DNA of 64,000 bases from Gemmatimonadota bacterium (GCA_016209885.1 JACQVF010000101.1:51962-115961), one strand, 5' to 3'; shown: positions 10,001 to 19,600, counted from the stretch's first letter. The notes: generated by a model not told the origin, from the sequence alone. Program-made: numbers and translations.

Positions 10001-10147
10001 TTGCAGGGCCGACGGCGGCGCCGAATGAGTGATGCCGATGGCCGCTGCCCCGTCGGGCCCGCCGGGCTTGGCCCCAGCGCCGGCCAACGGCAAGGCCAGC
10101 GTCACCGCCAGCACGGCTGCCGAGCTCAGATGCAGGATCCAACCCAT
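7097..10147 (-). CDS. susC: SusC/RagA-family TonB-dependent outer-membrane receptor (copy 1)
   Basis: 1,016 residues. In order: Sec signal peptide (about 1-25), carboxypeptidase-regulatory-like domain (about 50-130: GTVTGRVVDARSLAPL...GVPAGSHELRVERIGY), TonB plug with LDEIVVTG, IESIEVIKGPAAATLFGTEAS and GVIVITTKKG, then a long beta-barrel ending in the aromatic T-V-R-L-T-F. This is the energy-dependent channel for large solutes in partnership with the adjacent SusD. The ATG at 10147 has GGAGG seven bases upstream; the longer frame to 10318 reads upstream non-coding DNA. It probably heads the operon running to the VPS10/BNR gene at 1321. Confidence 0.93.
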   Translation of the reverse strand: MGWILHLSSAAVLAVTLALPLAGAGAKPGGPDGAAAIGITHSAPPSALQEGTVTGRVVDARSLAPLASVQVYVPGTDIGGLTAANGRYLLVGVPAGSHELRVERIGYRAASQQVVVRAGAATEANFELEEEALRLDEIVVTGTAGGTQARAIGNSVTRVEVSDLMQVAPYQDVQGILSVLVPGVTRFAPPGDVGTGGPMRVRGISSMTLSSVPIIYVDGVRVDNSQQAGPKPFRAGRVNRLNDINPEEIESIEVIKGPAAATLFGTEASTGVIVITTKKGAVGRPVFDLSVKQGATWLADPSGKFPTAYDRDPQTGQIRSMNLIAEEEAAGRSPFRTGHNQGYALGVAGGSETFRYYFSGQFQRTEGMVDWNWQENFHARSNLNFTPSDKLDFSTNMGFLRSTTQFASSATDLSTQIVWTLPQRKETPTRGYRGSPPEAIATVEALEKLDRFVGGLTVRHRPVDWFTQRITVGTDVVNSVDSNEYPRHPTGAAYFFRSSSLGAKDLEHVRTTFATLDYAATASWNVTPDLAAETSAGTQYYSKQVETSSASGREYPVPGYNTVAAAALRTGSEDFIENKTFGLYVQEQLGWKQRAFLTAAVRGDDNSAFGANFDFVVYPKLSATWVIHEEPFWNVPLVNALKLRAAWGRAGKQPDVFAARRLYEPLAGPGDRPGLTPAAVGNSDLKPEVGEELELGFDASVLNERVSAAFTYYNKKTKDAIVPRTVAPSSGFPGVQFVNVGELANRGIELELSARLLERRNLAWDVGFSLATNHSEVVSLGGLPPLALPLIQGVATGQRHVEGYPIAGIWDHRVVSAEFAANGKIVNAMCEGPASQGGRPVPCSQAEFVFWGPAVPTYQGGGSTTLQLFRNIRLYALVDFMGGHKKISGDLWGSHVVFRNSLAINERKDPILAAYDEILRTGSPAGLIDGSFAKLRDLSLVYTLSERWAGRLGASRGSVSFATHNVATLWWKQPGTFGRRDVDPEAANADHTEWGGYYQTRLPPSTTFTTTVRLTF

Positions 10148-10876
10148 CGTAGTGCCTCCTGTGGCGAAGAAGCCAAACCGCAAGTGCAACACCGGACCCG
10201 GATTTTGCCTACTATGCGGATGCTCATCCCCGGGGCCCCGGCACCGCCGCTGCGTTCGGGTCGGACCGGCCCCCGGACCCGAGAACCCCACGTGGACCGA
10301 CGGTCCGCCGACCCACACCCACCGGCGCCGCGCAGACTCTCCTCCGGACGCTCCGACCCCCCACTTCGCCGACCCGAACGAGGACCGGCCGCGAATCCCT
10401 GCGGATCGCGGCCGGTGTTCGCTGCAAGGTGCCTGTGCGCTGCTGCTATCGTCTGGTCACGTGCCCGCGAACACTCCTGGCGCCCGCGTCCCGCGGCGCA
10501 ACAGGGTCACAGCAACAACAGCACCCCGGCATCATTCGTATTCCGGTTCTCATGATGGCGCAAGCTAGCGCGACCTCCCGGTGCGGCGCAAGCTTCTCCT
10601 GCGCGATTCTCCTGCGCGATCTTCCCGTCGGCGTGTCAACACTCCGTCCTCGCTCCGAGGTCCCCGTGCAGAAGGACGCCCCGTGAACGATCATGCACCT
10701 CGGGTCCGCCGGCCCCGGGAGGCGAGCGAGATCGGGTGCGAATCGAGGGATCGACAGGCGGCACGGGAAACGGTCCGCGGGTGAGCGGTCGCTCAGGCAC
10801 CGTATGCGCGCACCGCAAGCGCGCTGGCCCCACGGGAAGCGGGGCCAGCGGGGACCGTTCTCGAGGCGGCCGTCCT
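10148..10876. other. 729-base intergenic region with three inverted repeats
   Basis: No convincing gene. It separates the D-aminoacylase-like gene from susC, both on the minus strand, so it should hold the terminator of the first and the promoter and leader of the second. Beside the hairpin at 10822-10850 it has a perfect 11-bp inverted repeat (ACCGGCCGCGA, 10384-10394 against 10406-10416, 11-base loop), a 7-bp one (TCGGGTC, 10256-10262 against 10276-10282) and two tandem copies of a 13-base unit (tctcctgcgcgat) near 10595-10620. No clear -35/-10 pair was found. Confidence 0.6.
10822..10850 (-). terminator. Hairpin after the D-aminoacylase-like gene
   Basis: Perfect 10-bp stem (CGCTGGCCCC and GGGGCCAGCG) with a 9-base loop, beginning 26 bases beyond the stop codon at 10877. 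It is placed as a terminator of the long minus-strand operon. No U-tract follows. Confidence 0.55.
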
Positions 10877-12499
10877 TCACTCCGTGTTGGCGGGAGTCGC
10901 GCCTGCGCGTGCCAGGATCTGCCCTCCCTTCGCACCCGTGAACTTCCCTTCATCCAGGGCAAGCTGGCCGTTCACCAGCACGTAGACCATTCCCTCGGCG
11001 AGCTGGTGAGGCTCCGCGTACGTGGCTTTGTCCTGCACCTTTGCCAGGTCGAATACGACCACGTCCGCGTATGCGCCCGGCCGGATCACGCCGCGGCCCG
11101 CGAGCCGGCCGATCGTCGCCGGAAGCTGCGTCATCTTGCGGATCGCGTCTTCCAGGCTGATGACCTTCCGCTCCAGCACGTACCGCCGGATCACCCGCGG
11201 ATAGGTGCCGTAGCTCCGGGGATGCGGCGACCCTTGGCCCATGGGCACCAGGTCACCGTCCGTGCCGACCGCCGTCCACGCCGGGCGCATGAACGTCTCC
11301 ACGTCGTCCTCCGTGAGCACGTGAGACACGAAGGACGCGCCGCCCTGCTTGAGAAGCTCCATGGCCAGCTCGATGGGGTCCATCCTCCGCTCCTTCGCCA
11401 CGGCCCCCAGCGTCTTCCCCTCGATGGACGGATCCGGCTCGAAGCGCCGGAACTGGAGGCGATCGGCGCCGCCCCGGCGATCCAGGTTCTCGCGCATTCC
11501 GGCTCGGAGCTTGGCTCGCTCCGCCGGATCGTCGATGCGCCGAACCAGCGCGGTGTCGCCGCCCACCTGAGCCCACCGCGGCACGAGCGCGCCCGTGATG
11601 CCGCTGCCCGAGGCCGCGTACGGATACTGGTCCGCCCAGACCTCGATCCCCTCGGCCCGCGCCGCATTGATTCGCTCGACGATGCCCGACGACTGTCCCC
11701 AGACCCGCGGGCCCAGCACCTTGATGTGCGTGACGTTGCCGGGAAGTCCGCCCTCCCGGGCGACGCGGATCACCTCGTCCACCGCCGCCACCACCCCGAT
11801 GTTGTAGTCGGACTCATCGCGGATGTGGCTGCTGTAGAAGCCGTCGTACCCCGCCGCCACCTTCGCCAGCTCGATGACCTCCTCGGTGGCCGCGTAGTTG
11901 CCCGGCGCATAGTACAGCCCGCTGGACAGCCCCACCGCGCCCGCCTCCATAGCGCGGCGCACGAGCTCCCTCATTCGATCCAGCTCGGCGGCATCGGGCG
12001 CACGGTCCTGCATCCCCAGCACGTCGCGGCGTACCGAGCCATGGCCGACGTACTGCGCCACGTTGATGCCAAGCCCGTCCCTGAGCAGCTCGCTCTTCTG
12101 AGCCGCCAGGTCCACGGGCCCCCCGCCATCCGGGTTCGCTACCACCGTGGTGATCCCCTGCGCCAGCAGCGGCTGCGCCGGGCTCAGCTCCGGCGTCGCC
12201 AACCCCTCGCCCGCGTGGGAGTGCAGGTCGATGAACCCGGGCGCCACGTACAGACCGCGGGCATCGATCGTGCGCCCCGCCGCCGCGTTCGTCAGGTCGC
12301 CCACCGCCACGATGCGGTCCCCCGCGATCGCGATATCCGCGCGGTACCAGGGATCGCCGCTGCCGTCCAGGACGAAGCCGTCCTTGATGATGAGGTCGTA
12401 CTGCTCCTGCTGCGCGGCCGGCGGAGCGCACGCGACCCCCAACCCCAGCGCCACGGCGACCCACAGCCCCGCGTGCACGAAACGATGGTACGTCTTCAT
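10877..12499 (-). CDS. N-acyl-D-amino-acid deacylase-like amidohydrolase, lipoprotein (copy 1)
   Basis: 540 residues. The lipoprotein signal peptide ends G-V-A-C24. The amidohydrolase-superfamily fold shows the first metal motif in GFID-L-H93-S-H95, then NPDGGGPVD, HIRDESDY (metal His region), THIKVLGP and the C-terminal GAYADVVVFDL seen in the D-aminoacylase/dihydroorotase-like group. Known relatives release D-amino acids from N-acyl forms, but the group is broad. The ATG at 12499 has GGGAGGAG five bases upstream; the longer open frame to 13861 overlaps the transporter gene and is spurious. It is the last gene of the operon starting at 24146, 179 bases after the DAACS transporter. Two paralogues lie at 51301 and 61815. 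Confidence 0.88.
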   Translation of the reverse strand: MKTYHRFVHAGLWVAVALGLGVACAPPAAQQEQYDLIIKDGFVLDGSGDPWYRADIAIAGDRIVAVGDLTNAAAGRTIDARGLYVAPGFIDLHSHAGEGLATPELSPAQPLLAQGITTVVANPDGGGPVDLAAQKSELLRDGLGINVAQYVGHGSVRRDVLGMQDRAPDAAELDRMRELVRRAMEAGAVGLSSGLYYAPGNYAATEEVIELAKVAAGYDGFYSSHIRDESDYNIGVVAAVDEVIRVAREGGLPGNVTHIKVLGPRVWGQSSGIVERINAARAEGIEVWADQYPYAASGSGITGALVPRWAQVGGDTALVRRIDDPAERAKLRAGMRENLDRRGGADRLQFRRFEPDPSIEGKTLGAVAKERRMDPIELAMELLKQGGASFVSHVLTEDDVETFMRPAWTAVGTDGDLVPMGQGSPHPRSYGTYPRVIRRYVLERKVISLEDAIRKMTQLPATIGRLAGRGVIRPGAYADVVVFDLAKVQDKATYAEPHQLAEGMVYVLVNGQLALDEGKFTGAKGGQILARAGATPANTE

Positions 12500-12678
12500 G
12501 GAAGCTCCTCCCTGGAACCCCTCCCTCAGATCCGCCAGGCTCCCCGCGTGGAGCCGGTGCGGCGTCGCGCGCCCGGCATCCGGTTGGGCCTCCCCGTTCT
12601 CATCTCTGGGCCGAGCCAGAAGTCCCGCGATACTCGGGGCGCGCCACGTCGAACGATGGAGCGCCCCGGGCACGGCCG

Positions 12679-13941
12679 CTACCCCACCGGCAGATCCTCC
12701 CCCTCCGTCCGGGCGACGAAGACGGCGCCGACCAGGTCGCCGGTGACGTTGATCGTCGTGCGCATCATGTCCAGGATGCGGTCGACTCCGAGAACAAGGG
12801 CGATTCCCGCTTCCGCATGCGCGCCCAGGCCGACGGCGTTCAACACGATGAGTGTGGTGACCAGCGAGCTGCCGGGGACACCCACGCCCGCCACCGCCGC
12901 CAGCGTGGCCGTCAGGATCACGGTCAGCAGGCTGCCCAGCCCGAGGGTCACACCATACACCTGAGCGATGAACACCGTGGTGACCGCCTTGTAGAGCGCC
13001 GAGCCGTTCATGTTGAGAGTAGCGCCCAGCGGCACGACAAAGCTCGTGATCTGCTTCGAGATCCCGAGCTTCCGCTCGGCGGTCTCGATACTCAGCGGCA
13101 ACGCGGCATTCGACGACGAGGTGGAAAACGCCAGGAGCATGGGCTCGGAGATCCGGCGGTAGAACGACCATGCCTTCACGCGCCCCAGGAACCGGAGCAC
13201 CAGGGGGAACACGACTACTGCCTGGACCGCGAGCCCCGCCGTCACGACGCCGGAGTAGACCAGGAGCGACTTGAGCAGCTCGAGCCCGAAACGAGCCACG
13301 ACCGCCGCGATCAGAGCGAATACGGCGTACGGCGCCAGCTTCATTACCCAATGAATGACGACCATGCATGCATCGTTCACACCCTCGAAGAACGTCACGA
13401 GCGCGCGCCGCCGCGCCTCCTGCACCATGCCGACCGCGGCGCCGAAGACGATAACGAAGATGATGAGCGGGAGCAGCTCGAGGTTCGCCGCCGCCGCTAC
13501 CGGATTCCGCGGGACCATCTGCACCAGCGTCTCGACCAGCGACGGCGTGGACTCGACGGCCGCTCGGCCGGGGACCGCTGCCTGAAACTGCGCAGCCAGC
13601 TCGTCGCGCACCCCCGCATCCATGCGTGCGCCAGGGCTCACCAAGAGCGCCAGAGCCAACCCGATCGTGGCGGCCACGATCGTCGTGATCAGGAAGTACG
13701 CCAGCGTCTTGCCGCCGATCCGCCCGAGACTTCGCAGGTCCCCGAGCGAGGAGATGCCCACGAGGAGGCTCGCCACGACCAGCGGAATCACGATCATGGT
13801 GATGAGCCGGATGAACGCGGTACCCACAGGCTCGAGCGACAACAGAAGCGCCTGCAGCCACTCCACGTGCATCGCATTGGCGGCGACGCCAGCCGCCGCG
13901 CCTGTGACCATCCCGACCAGGATCTTCGTGTGGAGTCGCAT
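12679..13941 (-). CDS. DAACS-family dicarboxylate/amino acid:cation symporter (copy 1)
   Basis: 420 residues, polytopic, with the GltP/DctA layout: N-terminal membrane segments, a serine-rich hairpin HP1 (STSSSNAALP), TM7 with LNMNGSALY, HP2 (GVPGSS) and TM8 with DRILDMMRTTINVTGD. The D, R and N of TM8 that bind acidic amino acids in GltPh are kept. The TM7 motif reads NMNG instead of NMDG, so the sodium-binding Asp is Asn. The start at 13941 (MRLHTKILVG) is preferred because the frame upstream overlaps the aconitase-like small-subunit gene and looks non-coding. The site upstream (GAAGGG) is weak. It probably imports an acid that the operon enzymes consume. Confidence 0.9.
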   Translation of the reverse strand: MRLHTKILVGMVTGAAAGVAANAMHVEWLQALLLSLEPVGTAFIRLITMIVIPLVVASLLVGISSLGDLRSLGRIGGKTLAYFLITTIVAATIGLALALLVSPGARMDAGVRDELAAQFQAAVPGRAAVESTPSLVETLVQMVPRNPVAAAANLELLPLIIFVIVFGAAVGMVQEARRRALVTFFEGVNDACMVVIHWVMKLAPYAVFALIAAVVARFGLELLKSLLVYSGVVTAGLAVQAVVVFPLVLRFLGRVKAWSFYRRISEPMLLAFSTSSSNAALPLSIETAERKLGISKQITSFVVPLGATLNMNGSALYKAVTTVFIAQVYGVTLGLGSLLTVILTATLAAVAGVGVPGSSLVTTLIVLNAVGLGAHAEAGIALVLGVDRILDMMRTTINVTGDLVGAVFVARTEGEDLPVG

Positions 13942-14017
13942 GATCGCCCTTCGCCCCGCAAGACCGCCCCGCTCCTCGGAACCGCGGGCGCTTCCGACCT
14001 GGTTCTTCAGTGACCTA

Positions 14018-14527
14018 CTAGCCCCGAAAGCCCCCGTACCGGCGGATGTAGGGCACGAGACCGCCGGCCTCCAGGATCTCGAGCATGACGCGCGGAAAGC
14101 TCCCTCCGGAGATCGTCGCGCCTTTCGTCTCGTTCCGCACTTCTGTCCGACCGGCACCGATGACCACGAGAAGACGGTCGCCTTCCTCGATCCCCGCCGT
14201 TGCGCACTCCACGGGAATGAGCCCGTTGTTCACCGCGTTGCGGTAGTAGGTACGCGCGAAGCTCTTCGCGAGCACGGCCCGGATCCCGGCGGCGAGAATC
14301 ACCGTGGCCGCGACCTCCATGGCCGACCCGCAGCCGAAGTTCTTTCCGGCCACGATCACGTCGCCCGCCCGGATGCTGTCCGCGAAAGCACGATCCACAG
14401 ACTCGAGCAGGTAGTTCTTCAGCACCTCCGGATCCAGCGACTCCTTCTTCCGGCTCGACGAGACGATGTAGTCCGTGTTCACGTCGTCGCCCAGCACACG
14501 CGCGCGACCCTCGATGCGGATCTGCAT
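14018..14527 (-). CDS. Aconitase-superfamily small (swivel) subunit, LeuD-like
   Basis: 169 residues, the length of a stand-alone LeuD-type subunit. GDDVNTDYI (about 13-21) and GKNFGCGSAMEVA match the swivel domain of 3-isopropylmalate, homoaconitate and dimethylmaleate hydratases. It pairs with the large subunit ending 33 bases upstream. The ATG at 14527 is chosen because the domain begins at once; a GTG at 14545 is possible and neither has a clear ribosome site. In this setting, with an RraA-like aldolase, aldehyde dehydrogenase and a symporter but no leuA or leuB, leucine synthesis is unlikely. A hydratase or isomerase acting on a C4-C6 acid in catabolism is inferred. Confidence 0.85.
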   Translation of the reverse strand: MQIRIEGRARVLGDDVNTDYIVSSSRKKESLDPEVLKNYLLESVDRAFADSIRAGDVIVAGKNFGCGSAMEVAATVILAAGIRAVLAKSFARTYYRNAVNNGLIPVECATAGIEEGDRLLVVIGAGRTEVRNETKGATISGGSFPRVMLEILEAGGLVPYIRRYGGFRG

Positions 14528-14560
14528 ACTTCGCAGGCTTAGCACGTCGCTGAAGAGCTG

Positions 14561-15823
14561 CTAGGTCGGCACGTCGCGGGGATCCGTGATGCGGCCCGTC
14601 ACCGCCGCGGCGGCACAGACCACGGGAGAGGCGAGGTAGATTGCGGCGCTCAGGTTCCCCATCCGCCCCTTGAAGTTCCGGTTCGCGGTCGAGATCACGT
14701 TCATCCCGTCGCCCGGGACCGAACCCGAGGTGCCGCAGCAGGCCCCGCACCCGGGCGTCGTGATCGTGGCTCCGGCCGCCACCAGCTTGCTCAGGATCCC
14801 CTCGCGCACCAGCTCCTCGAAGACCAGGCGCGAGGCCGGCGTCACGACGAGCTGGACCCCGGGCGCGATCCCGCCACCCGCCTCGAGCACCCGGGTGACC
14901 TGGCGCACGTCCGTGGTGCGGCCGCCCGTACAGGTGCCGACAAAAACCATATGGATCGGCGTTCCCAGCACGCGCTCCAGCGGCACCACGTTGTCCGGGC
15001 TGTGCGGGAGTGAGATGCGGGGCGAGACATCCCCCAGATCCACGGCGATATCCCGGACGTAGCGCGCGTCCGGATCCGCGTGAGCCGGCGAGTAGGCCGC
15101 CGCGGCGCGACCCTCCAGGTACCGCTCCGTCACTCCGTCGAAGGGGAAGATCCCCGCCTTCGCCCCCATCTCCACGGACATGCTGCTCAGTACGAGCCGG
15201 TCATCCATGGACAGCGTGGCGAGCCCCGGGCCCTGGAACTCGAGGGCCAGGTAGTTCGCGCCGTCGTTCCCGAAGATCTCGAGCAGCGTGAGAGCGATGT
15301 CCTTCGCGCACGCACCGGCGCGGAGCGCACCGGTCAGCATCACGCGGACCGATTCGGGCACCTTGAGCCACACCCGCCCGCAGATCATCGCCGCGGCGAG
15401 GTCGGAGGAGCCAATCCCTGTGGCGAACGCGTTCACGGCCCCGCACGTCACCGTGTGGCTGTCCGCGCCGACCACCAGGCCGCCGGGCAGCGCGTATCCC
15501 AGCTCGACCGCCATCTGGTGGCTGATCCCCTCCCCCACGAAGCGCAGGTCGATCCCATGTTCGCGGGCGAACGCGCGCATGACGTCGTGGAAGCGCGCGG
15601 TGGCCAGACTCGACGGCGGCGAGTAATGATCGAGAGAGAAGAGGATGCGCTCCGGATTCACCACGCGGGTAGCGCCCATCCGCCGCAAGTAGTCGATGGC
15701 CATGGGGACGGACCCGTCCGTCCCGAGCGCCCGGTCGAAGCGGCAGACCACGAGATCGCCCGCCCGCGCATCGACGCCCGCAGTCGTCGAGAGGATCTTC
15801 TCGCTGACGGTCTTGCCGCTCAC
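14561..15823 (-). CDS. Aconitase-superfamily large subunit, LeuC-like Fe-S hydro-lyase
   Basis: 420 residues. The three [4Fe-4S] cysteines are at C298 (VGTCTGGR), C359 and C362 (PGCGACCG), and GADSHT and NRNFKGRMG are other family signatures. It forms a hydratase/dehydratase with the small subunit encoded next. The start is a GTG at 15823 with GAGGG about six bases upstream, ten bases after the stop of the RraA-like gene, so the genes are tightly linked. Motifs do not separate isopropylmalate isomerase from maleate or dimethylmaleate hydratase-type activities; the context favours a catabolic one. Confidence 0.88.
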   Translation of the reverse strand: MSGKTVSEKILSTTAGVDARAGDLVVCRFDRALGTDGSVPMAIDYLRRMGATRVVNPERILFSLDHYSPPSSLATARFHDVMRAFAREHGIDLRFVGEGISHQMAVELGYALPGGLVVGADSHTVTCGAVNAFATGIGSSDLAAAMICGRVWLKVPESVRVMLTGALRAGACAKDIALTLLEIFGNDGANYLALEFQGPGLATLSMDDRLVLSSMSVEMGAKAGIFPFDGVTERYLEGRAAAAYSPAHADPDARYVRDIAVDLGDVSPRISLPHSPDNVVPLERVLGTPIHMVFVGTCTGGRTTDVRQVTRVLEAGGGIAPGVQLVVTPASRLVFEELVREGILSKLVAAGATITTPGCGACCGTSGSVPGDGMNVISTANRNFKGRMGNLSAAIYLASPVVCAAAAVTGRITDPRDVPT

Positions 15824-15833
15824 CGCGGCACCC

Positions 15834-16514
15834 TCACGCCAGCACTCCCTTTCTCCGCAGCGTCTCGTCGATGTCCGACTTGAAGAGCGCCCCCGCCCGG
15901 ATCTCCTCGATCCGCGTCCTTTCCCGCTCCACGAGCTCAGTGACCAGCGCCAGCACCTCCTCCGCGTCGCTGCGCGGGACTACGGCCACGCCATCCGCGT
16001 CGCCCACGACGATGTCGCCCGGCATCACGACCGTGCCGCCGCACGCGATGGGTACGTTGATCTCCCCGGGGCCGTCCTTGTCACACGATCCGATGCTCAC
16101 CGTCCGGCTGTACGCCGCGAAGTTGAGCGAGGCCATGCCCTCCACGTCGCGCACCGCGCCGTCCACCACGATCCCCCCAGCCCCTGCGCCCGCCGCCGTC
16201 CGGCACATGAGCTCGCCGAACACCGCGCTCGCCACATCGCCGTTCGTGCACACGACGATGACGTCGCCGGGTCGCGCCAGCTCGAGCGCCTTGTGCACCA
16301 TCAGGTTGTCACCCGGCCGCGCATTCACGGTGACGGCCACGCCACACACCCCGGTACCCGACCGCAGCCGGATCCCCGGGTCCATGAAGTGGAAGCGGCC
16401 CATGGCATCGGCGAGATTGGCGGACGGGATTCCATACAAGCGCGCCACGAGCGCGGGCTCGGGACGCGGAGGGTCCGTAACGATCCGGAAGCCGATTCGA
16501 CCGAGCTGCGCCAT
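15834..16514 (-). CDS. RraA-like / 4-hydroxy-2-oxo-acid aldolase family protein
   Basis: 226 residues. The class II pyruvate-aldolase-like RraA fold is shown by GGIVVDGAVR122-D123, with the Arg-Asp pair used by 4-hydroxy-4-methyl-2-oxoglutarate and 4-carboxy-4-hydroxy-2-oxoadipate aldolases, by G-E-L-M near residue 101 and by the C-terminal GDADGVAVVP. RraA proper, the RNase E inhibitor, is shorter and lacks this metabolic setting. AGGAGG sits five bases before the ATG. Next to an aconitase-like hydratase it could split a hydrated keto- or hydroxy-diacid into pyruvate or oxaloacetate; that is inference. Confidence 0.85.
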   Translation of the reverse strand: MAQLGRIGFRIVTDPPRPEPALVARLYGIPSANLADAMGRFHFMDPGIRLRSGTGVCGVAVTVNARPGDNLMVHKALELARPGDVIVVCTNGDVASAVFGELMCRTAAGAGAGGIVVDGAVRDVEGMASLNFAAYSRTVSIGSCDKDGPGEINVPIACGGTVVMPGDIVVGDADGVAVVPRSDAEEVLALVTELVERERTRIEEIRAGALFKSDIDETLRRKGVLA

Positions 16515-16612
16515 ACAACCTCCTGTTCAGGATTGCCACCCACCCGTACGGCGGCGCCGTCGCCCCCGCGGAGGCCCCATGCACCGCCACTCGAGCCTTC
16601 CACCCCCGGCTA

Positions 16613-19600
16613 TCAGCCTCGTCCGGGGCCGCCGGCGCCCTCGGACGCGACCGGGGCATTCTGCTCCACCGGCGGGAGGTTCCGGCCCTGGAGCAACTGG
16701 TTGAAACGCGGCAGCTCGTTCGCCAGCACCTGGTCGAGCTGCCGGAGCTGTGCATCCAGCGCTGCACTCAGCTCCTCGAAGATCTCGTACACCTGCCGCG
16801 GCGGCCGCGCGTCGGCGCTCCGCACCGCCGCGTTCACCTGGGAAAGCTTGTTGGTGATATCCGGACCGTAGTGCTTGATGTCGCTCTCCGCCTCGATCCG
16901 GAACTGATAGATCGCGCCCTCCACGTCCGTCAGCCGCGCCTTGAGCGCCTCGCCCGCCTCGGCGATCCGGCGCTCGCCGCCCGCACGCTGGATCCGATCG
17001 CCCACCTGCCCCTTGATCGCACGGATCCGTACCACCGTCGACGTCGCGCTATTTGTCCGGAGCTGCGCCCGCATCGCGAGATCGAACTGCGCCTCCAGGT
17101 CCGCCTGCGTCACCTCCGTGAGCCGCGGGTCCTTGTGGATCCGGAACGTGTGCTCCTGGCTCTGCCCGTCCGCCGTGACCCGAACCCGGTACTCACCCGG
17201 CGGCACCACGGGGCCATCGACATTCTCCTCCCGGAGCCGGAGGCCCGGGAAGTCCCTGGCGGGGAGAGTGCGCAGGTCCCAGGGGAAGCGATGGAGTCCG
17301 GCCGCCGTGCGAACCGGAGGAGGAGGCGTCGCCAGGCCCCAGCTCGGCCCGTTGATCACATCGCCTACGGAGTTCCGCATTACGACCCGCGGCCGCTCGT
17401 CCGCAGCCCCCGTGAAGGTCCGGATCGTGCGGCCTCGCACATCCAGGACCTCGATGGTTACGCGGCTCGCCGGCTCTCGCAGCGAGTAGTAGATCTCGAC
17501 CCGGTTCGCCCCCGGGATCCGCGACCGCCGGTATAGACGGCCGCCGTCCCCCGCCGTCACCGTGCCTGCCGTCCGTATCGCATCCATGGGCTTGAACACA
17601 TGAAGGCGACGGGCCAGCACTTCGGGCCCGAGCTCACGCAGCGGCGAGATGTTGTCCAGGACGTAGAACCCCCGCCCGAACGTCGAGATCACCAGATCGT
17701 TGTCCCTCACCTCCAGATCGGAGACCTGTACGGCCGGGAGGTTCAGGGAGAGGGGCTGCCAGTGCGAGCCGTCGTCGAACGAGGCGTAGGGGCCGCGCTC
17801 CGTCCCCGCGAAGAGGAGCCCCGGCCGCACCGGGTCCTCGATGACGGCGCGCACCCAGTGACCGTTGGGAATCCCGTTCACGATCTTCGTCCAGGTCTTA
17901 CCGTAGTCCTCCGTTTTGAAGATGTACGGGGCGATGTCCTGGAGCTTGTACTTCTCCGCGGCCAGGTAGACCTTACCGGGCCTGTGCGGGGAGGCGAACA
18001 TAAGGCTCGCCTTCGCGTACGGCGGAAGCTCGGGCGGCGTCACATTCGTCCAGTTCCCGCCCCCGTCCCGCGTCACGTGGATCACTCCGTCGTCGGAGCC
18101 CGTCCAGATCTCGTTGGGGTCGTGCGGCGATGGCGCGATGGTGAAGATCGTAGCGTAGTAGTCCGAGCCGCTGTGATCATTGATGACCTCCTGCGCGCCC
18201 ACGAGGGTCTTGGGGTCCGCACGGGTGAGGTCCGAACTGATCCGCTCCCAGCTCAGCCCGCGGTTCGTCGTGCGCCACAAGTGCTGCGAGCCGGCGTACA
18301 CGACCTCGGGATCGTGCGGCGACATGACGATCGGAAACGTCCACTGGAAGCGCTCCCGCAGCTTGAGCGGCGGATCGCCGTCCGTCAGCATCGGCCAGAC
18401 GTCCACGGTCTGCCGCTGGCCCGTGAGCCGGTCGTGCCGCGTGAGCCCGCCGCGCTGGGAGCCGCCGTATCCCAGCGTCGGGACCCTGGGGTGCACGGCG
18501 ATATAGCCCTGCTCGCCGCCCGCCCCCTGGTAGAAGAAATCGCCGACTCCGTCGCTGGGGACGCACTTCGACGAGTTGTCCTGCTGCGCGCCGCACACGA
18601 AGTACGGGAACTCGTTCGTCGTGATCACGTTGTACATCTGGGCGGTCGGGTAGTCCTGGTCCGTCCACGTGAGCCCGCCGTTGAAGCTCACGTTCGCACC
18701 GCCGTCGTTCCCGTTGATCATGCGCTGCGGATCGTCGGGCGCGATCCAGAGATCGTGGTGGTCGCCGTGGGGAGCGCGGATCTGCGTGAACGTCTTGCCG
18801 CCGTCGCTCGAGGCGTAGAAGTCGCGGTTCAACACGTACACCCGATCCGCGTCCTTCGGGTCGGCATAGATCCGCACGTAGTACTCCGCCCGGTGAAACA
18901 GCCCGTTGTGGCTGTTCATGAGCTGCCAGGTGGCACCGCCGTCGTCCGACCGGAACACGCCGCCCGAGTCCGGATGCGCCTCGATGTCGAGGTAGGCTCG
19001 CCTCGGATCTGCGGACACCGCGACCGCCATCTTCCCGAGCTTGCCGCGCGGCAGGCCCGGGTTGCGCGTGATCTCCGTCCACGTATCGCCGCCGTCCGTG
19101 GACTTGTAGACGCCGCTGCGGCTGCCCGTCACGCCTCCCCATGGTGGGAAGACGATGTCCCAGAGCGTCGCGTAGAGGACCTGTGGGCTGCTGGGGTCCA
19201 AGACCAGGTCCGTGGCGCCCGCGCCGCGATCCAGCACTTTCTGCCACGTGCGCCCGCCGTCCCGGGAGCGGTACACGCCGCGCTCGGGGTTCGGGCCGTG
19301 GGGGTCGCCCAAGACCGCCGCGTAGACCACGTCGCAGTCCTGGGGATGCACGCGGAGCCGCGGGACTACCTGCTGGCCGGTGCTCGACTCGAGGCCCAGG
19401 TGCGTCCACGTCTTGCCGCCGTCCCGCGTCCCGTAGACGCCGTCGCCCGCGCTGAACTGGCTCCGGAACTGGCCCTCGCCCATGCCCACGTACACGACGT
19501 CCGGGTTTGCCTCGCAGATCCCGATGGAGCCCACGGACGCGGTGCGGAACTGTCCATCGCTCACCGGGGCCCACGTGGTGCCGCCGTCCGTCGTCTTCCA

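Noticed and set aside
14018..15823. leuC-leuD of leucine biosynthesis
   Set aside because: No leuA or leuB is near, and the pair is tightly linked to an RraA-like aldolase and a symporter in a catabolic-looking operon. Subunit family is right, pathway is not supported.
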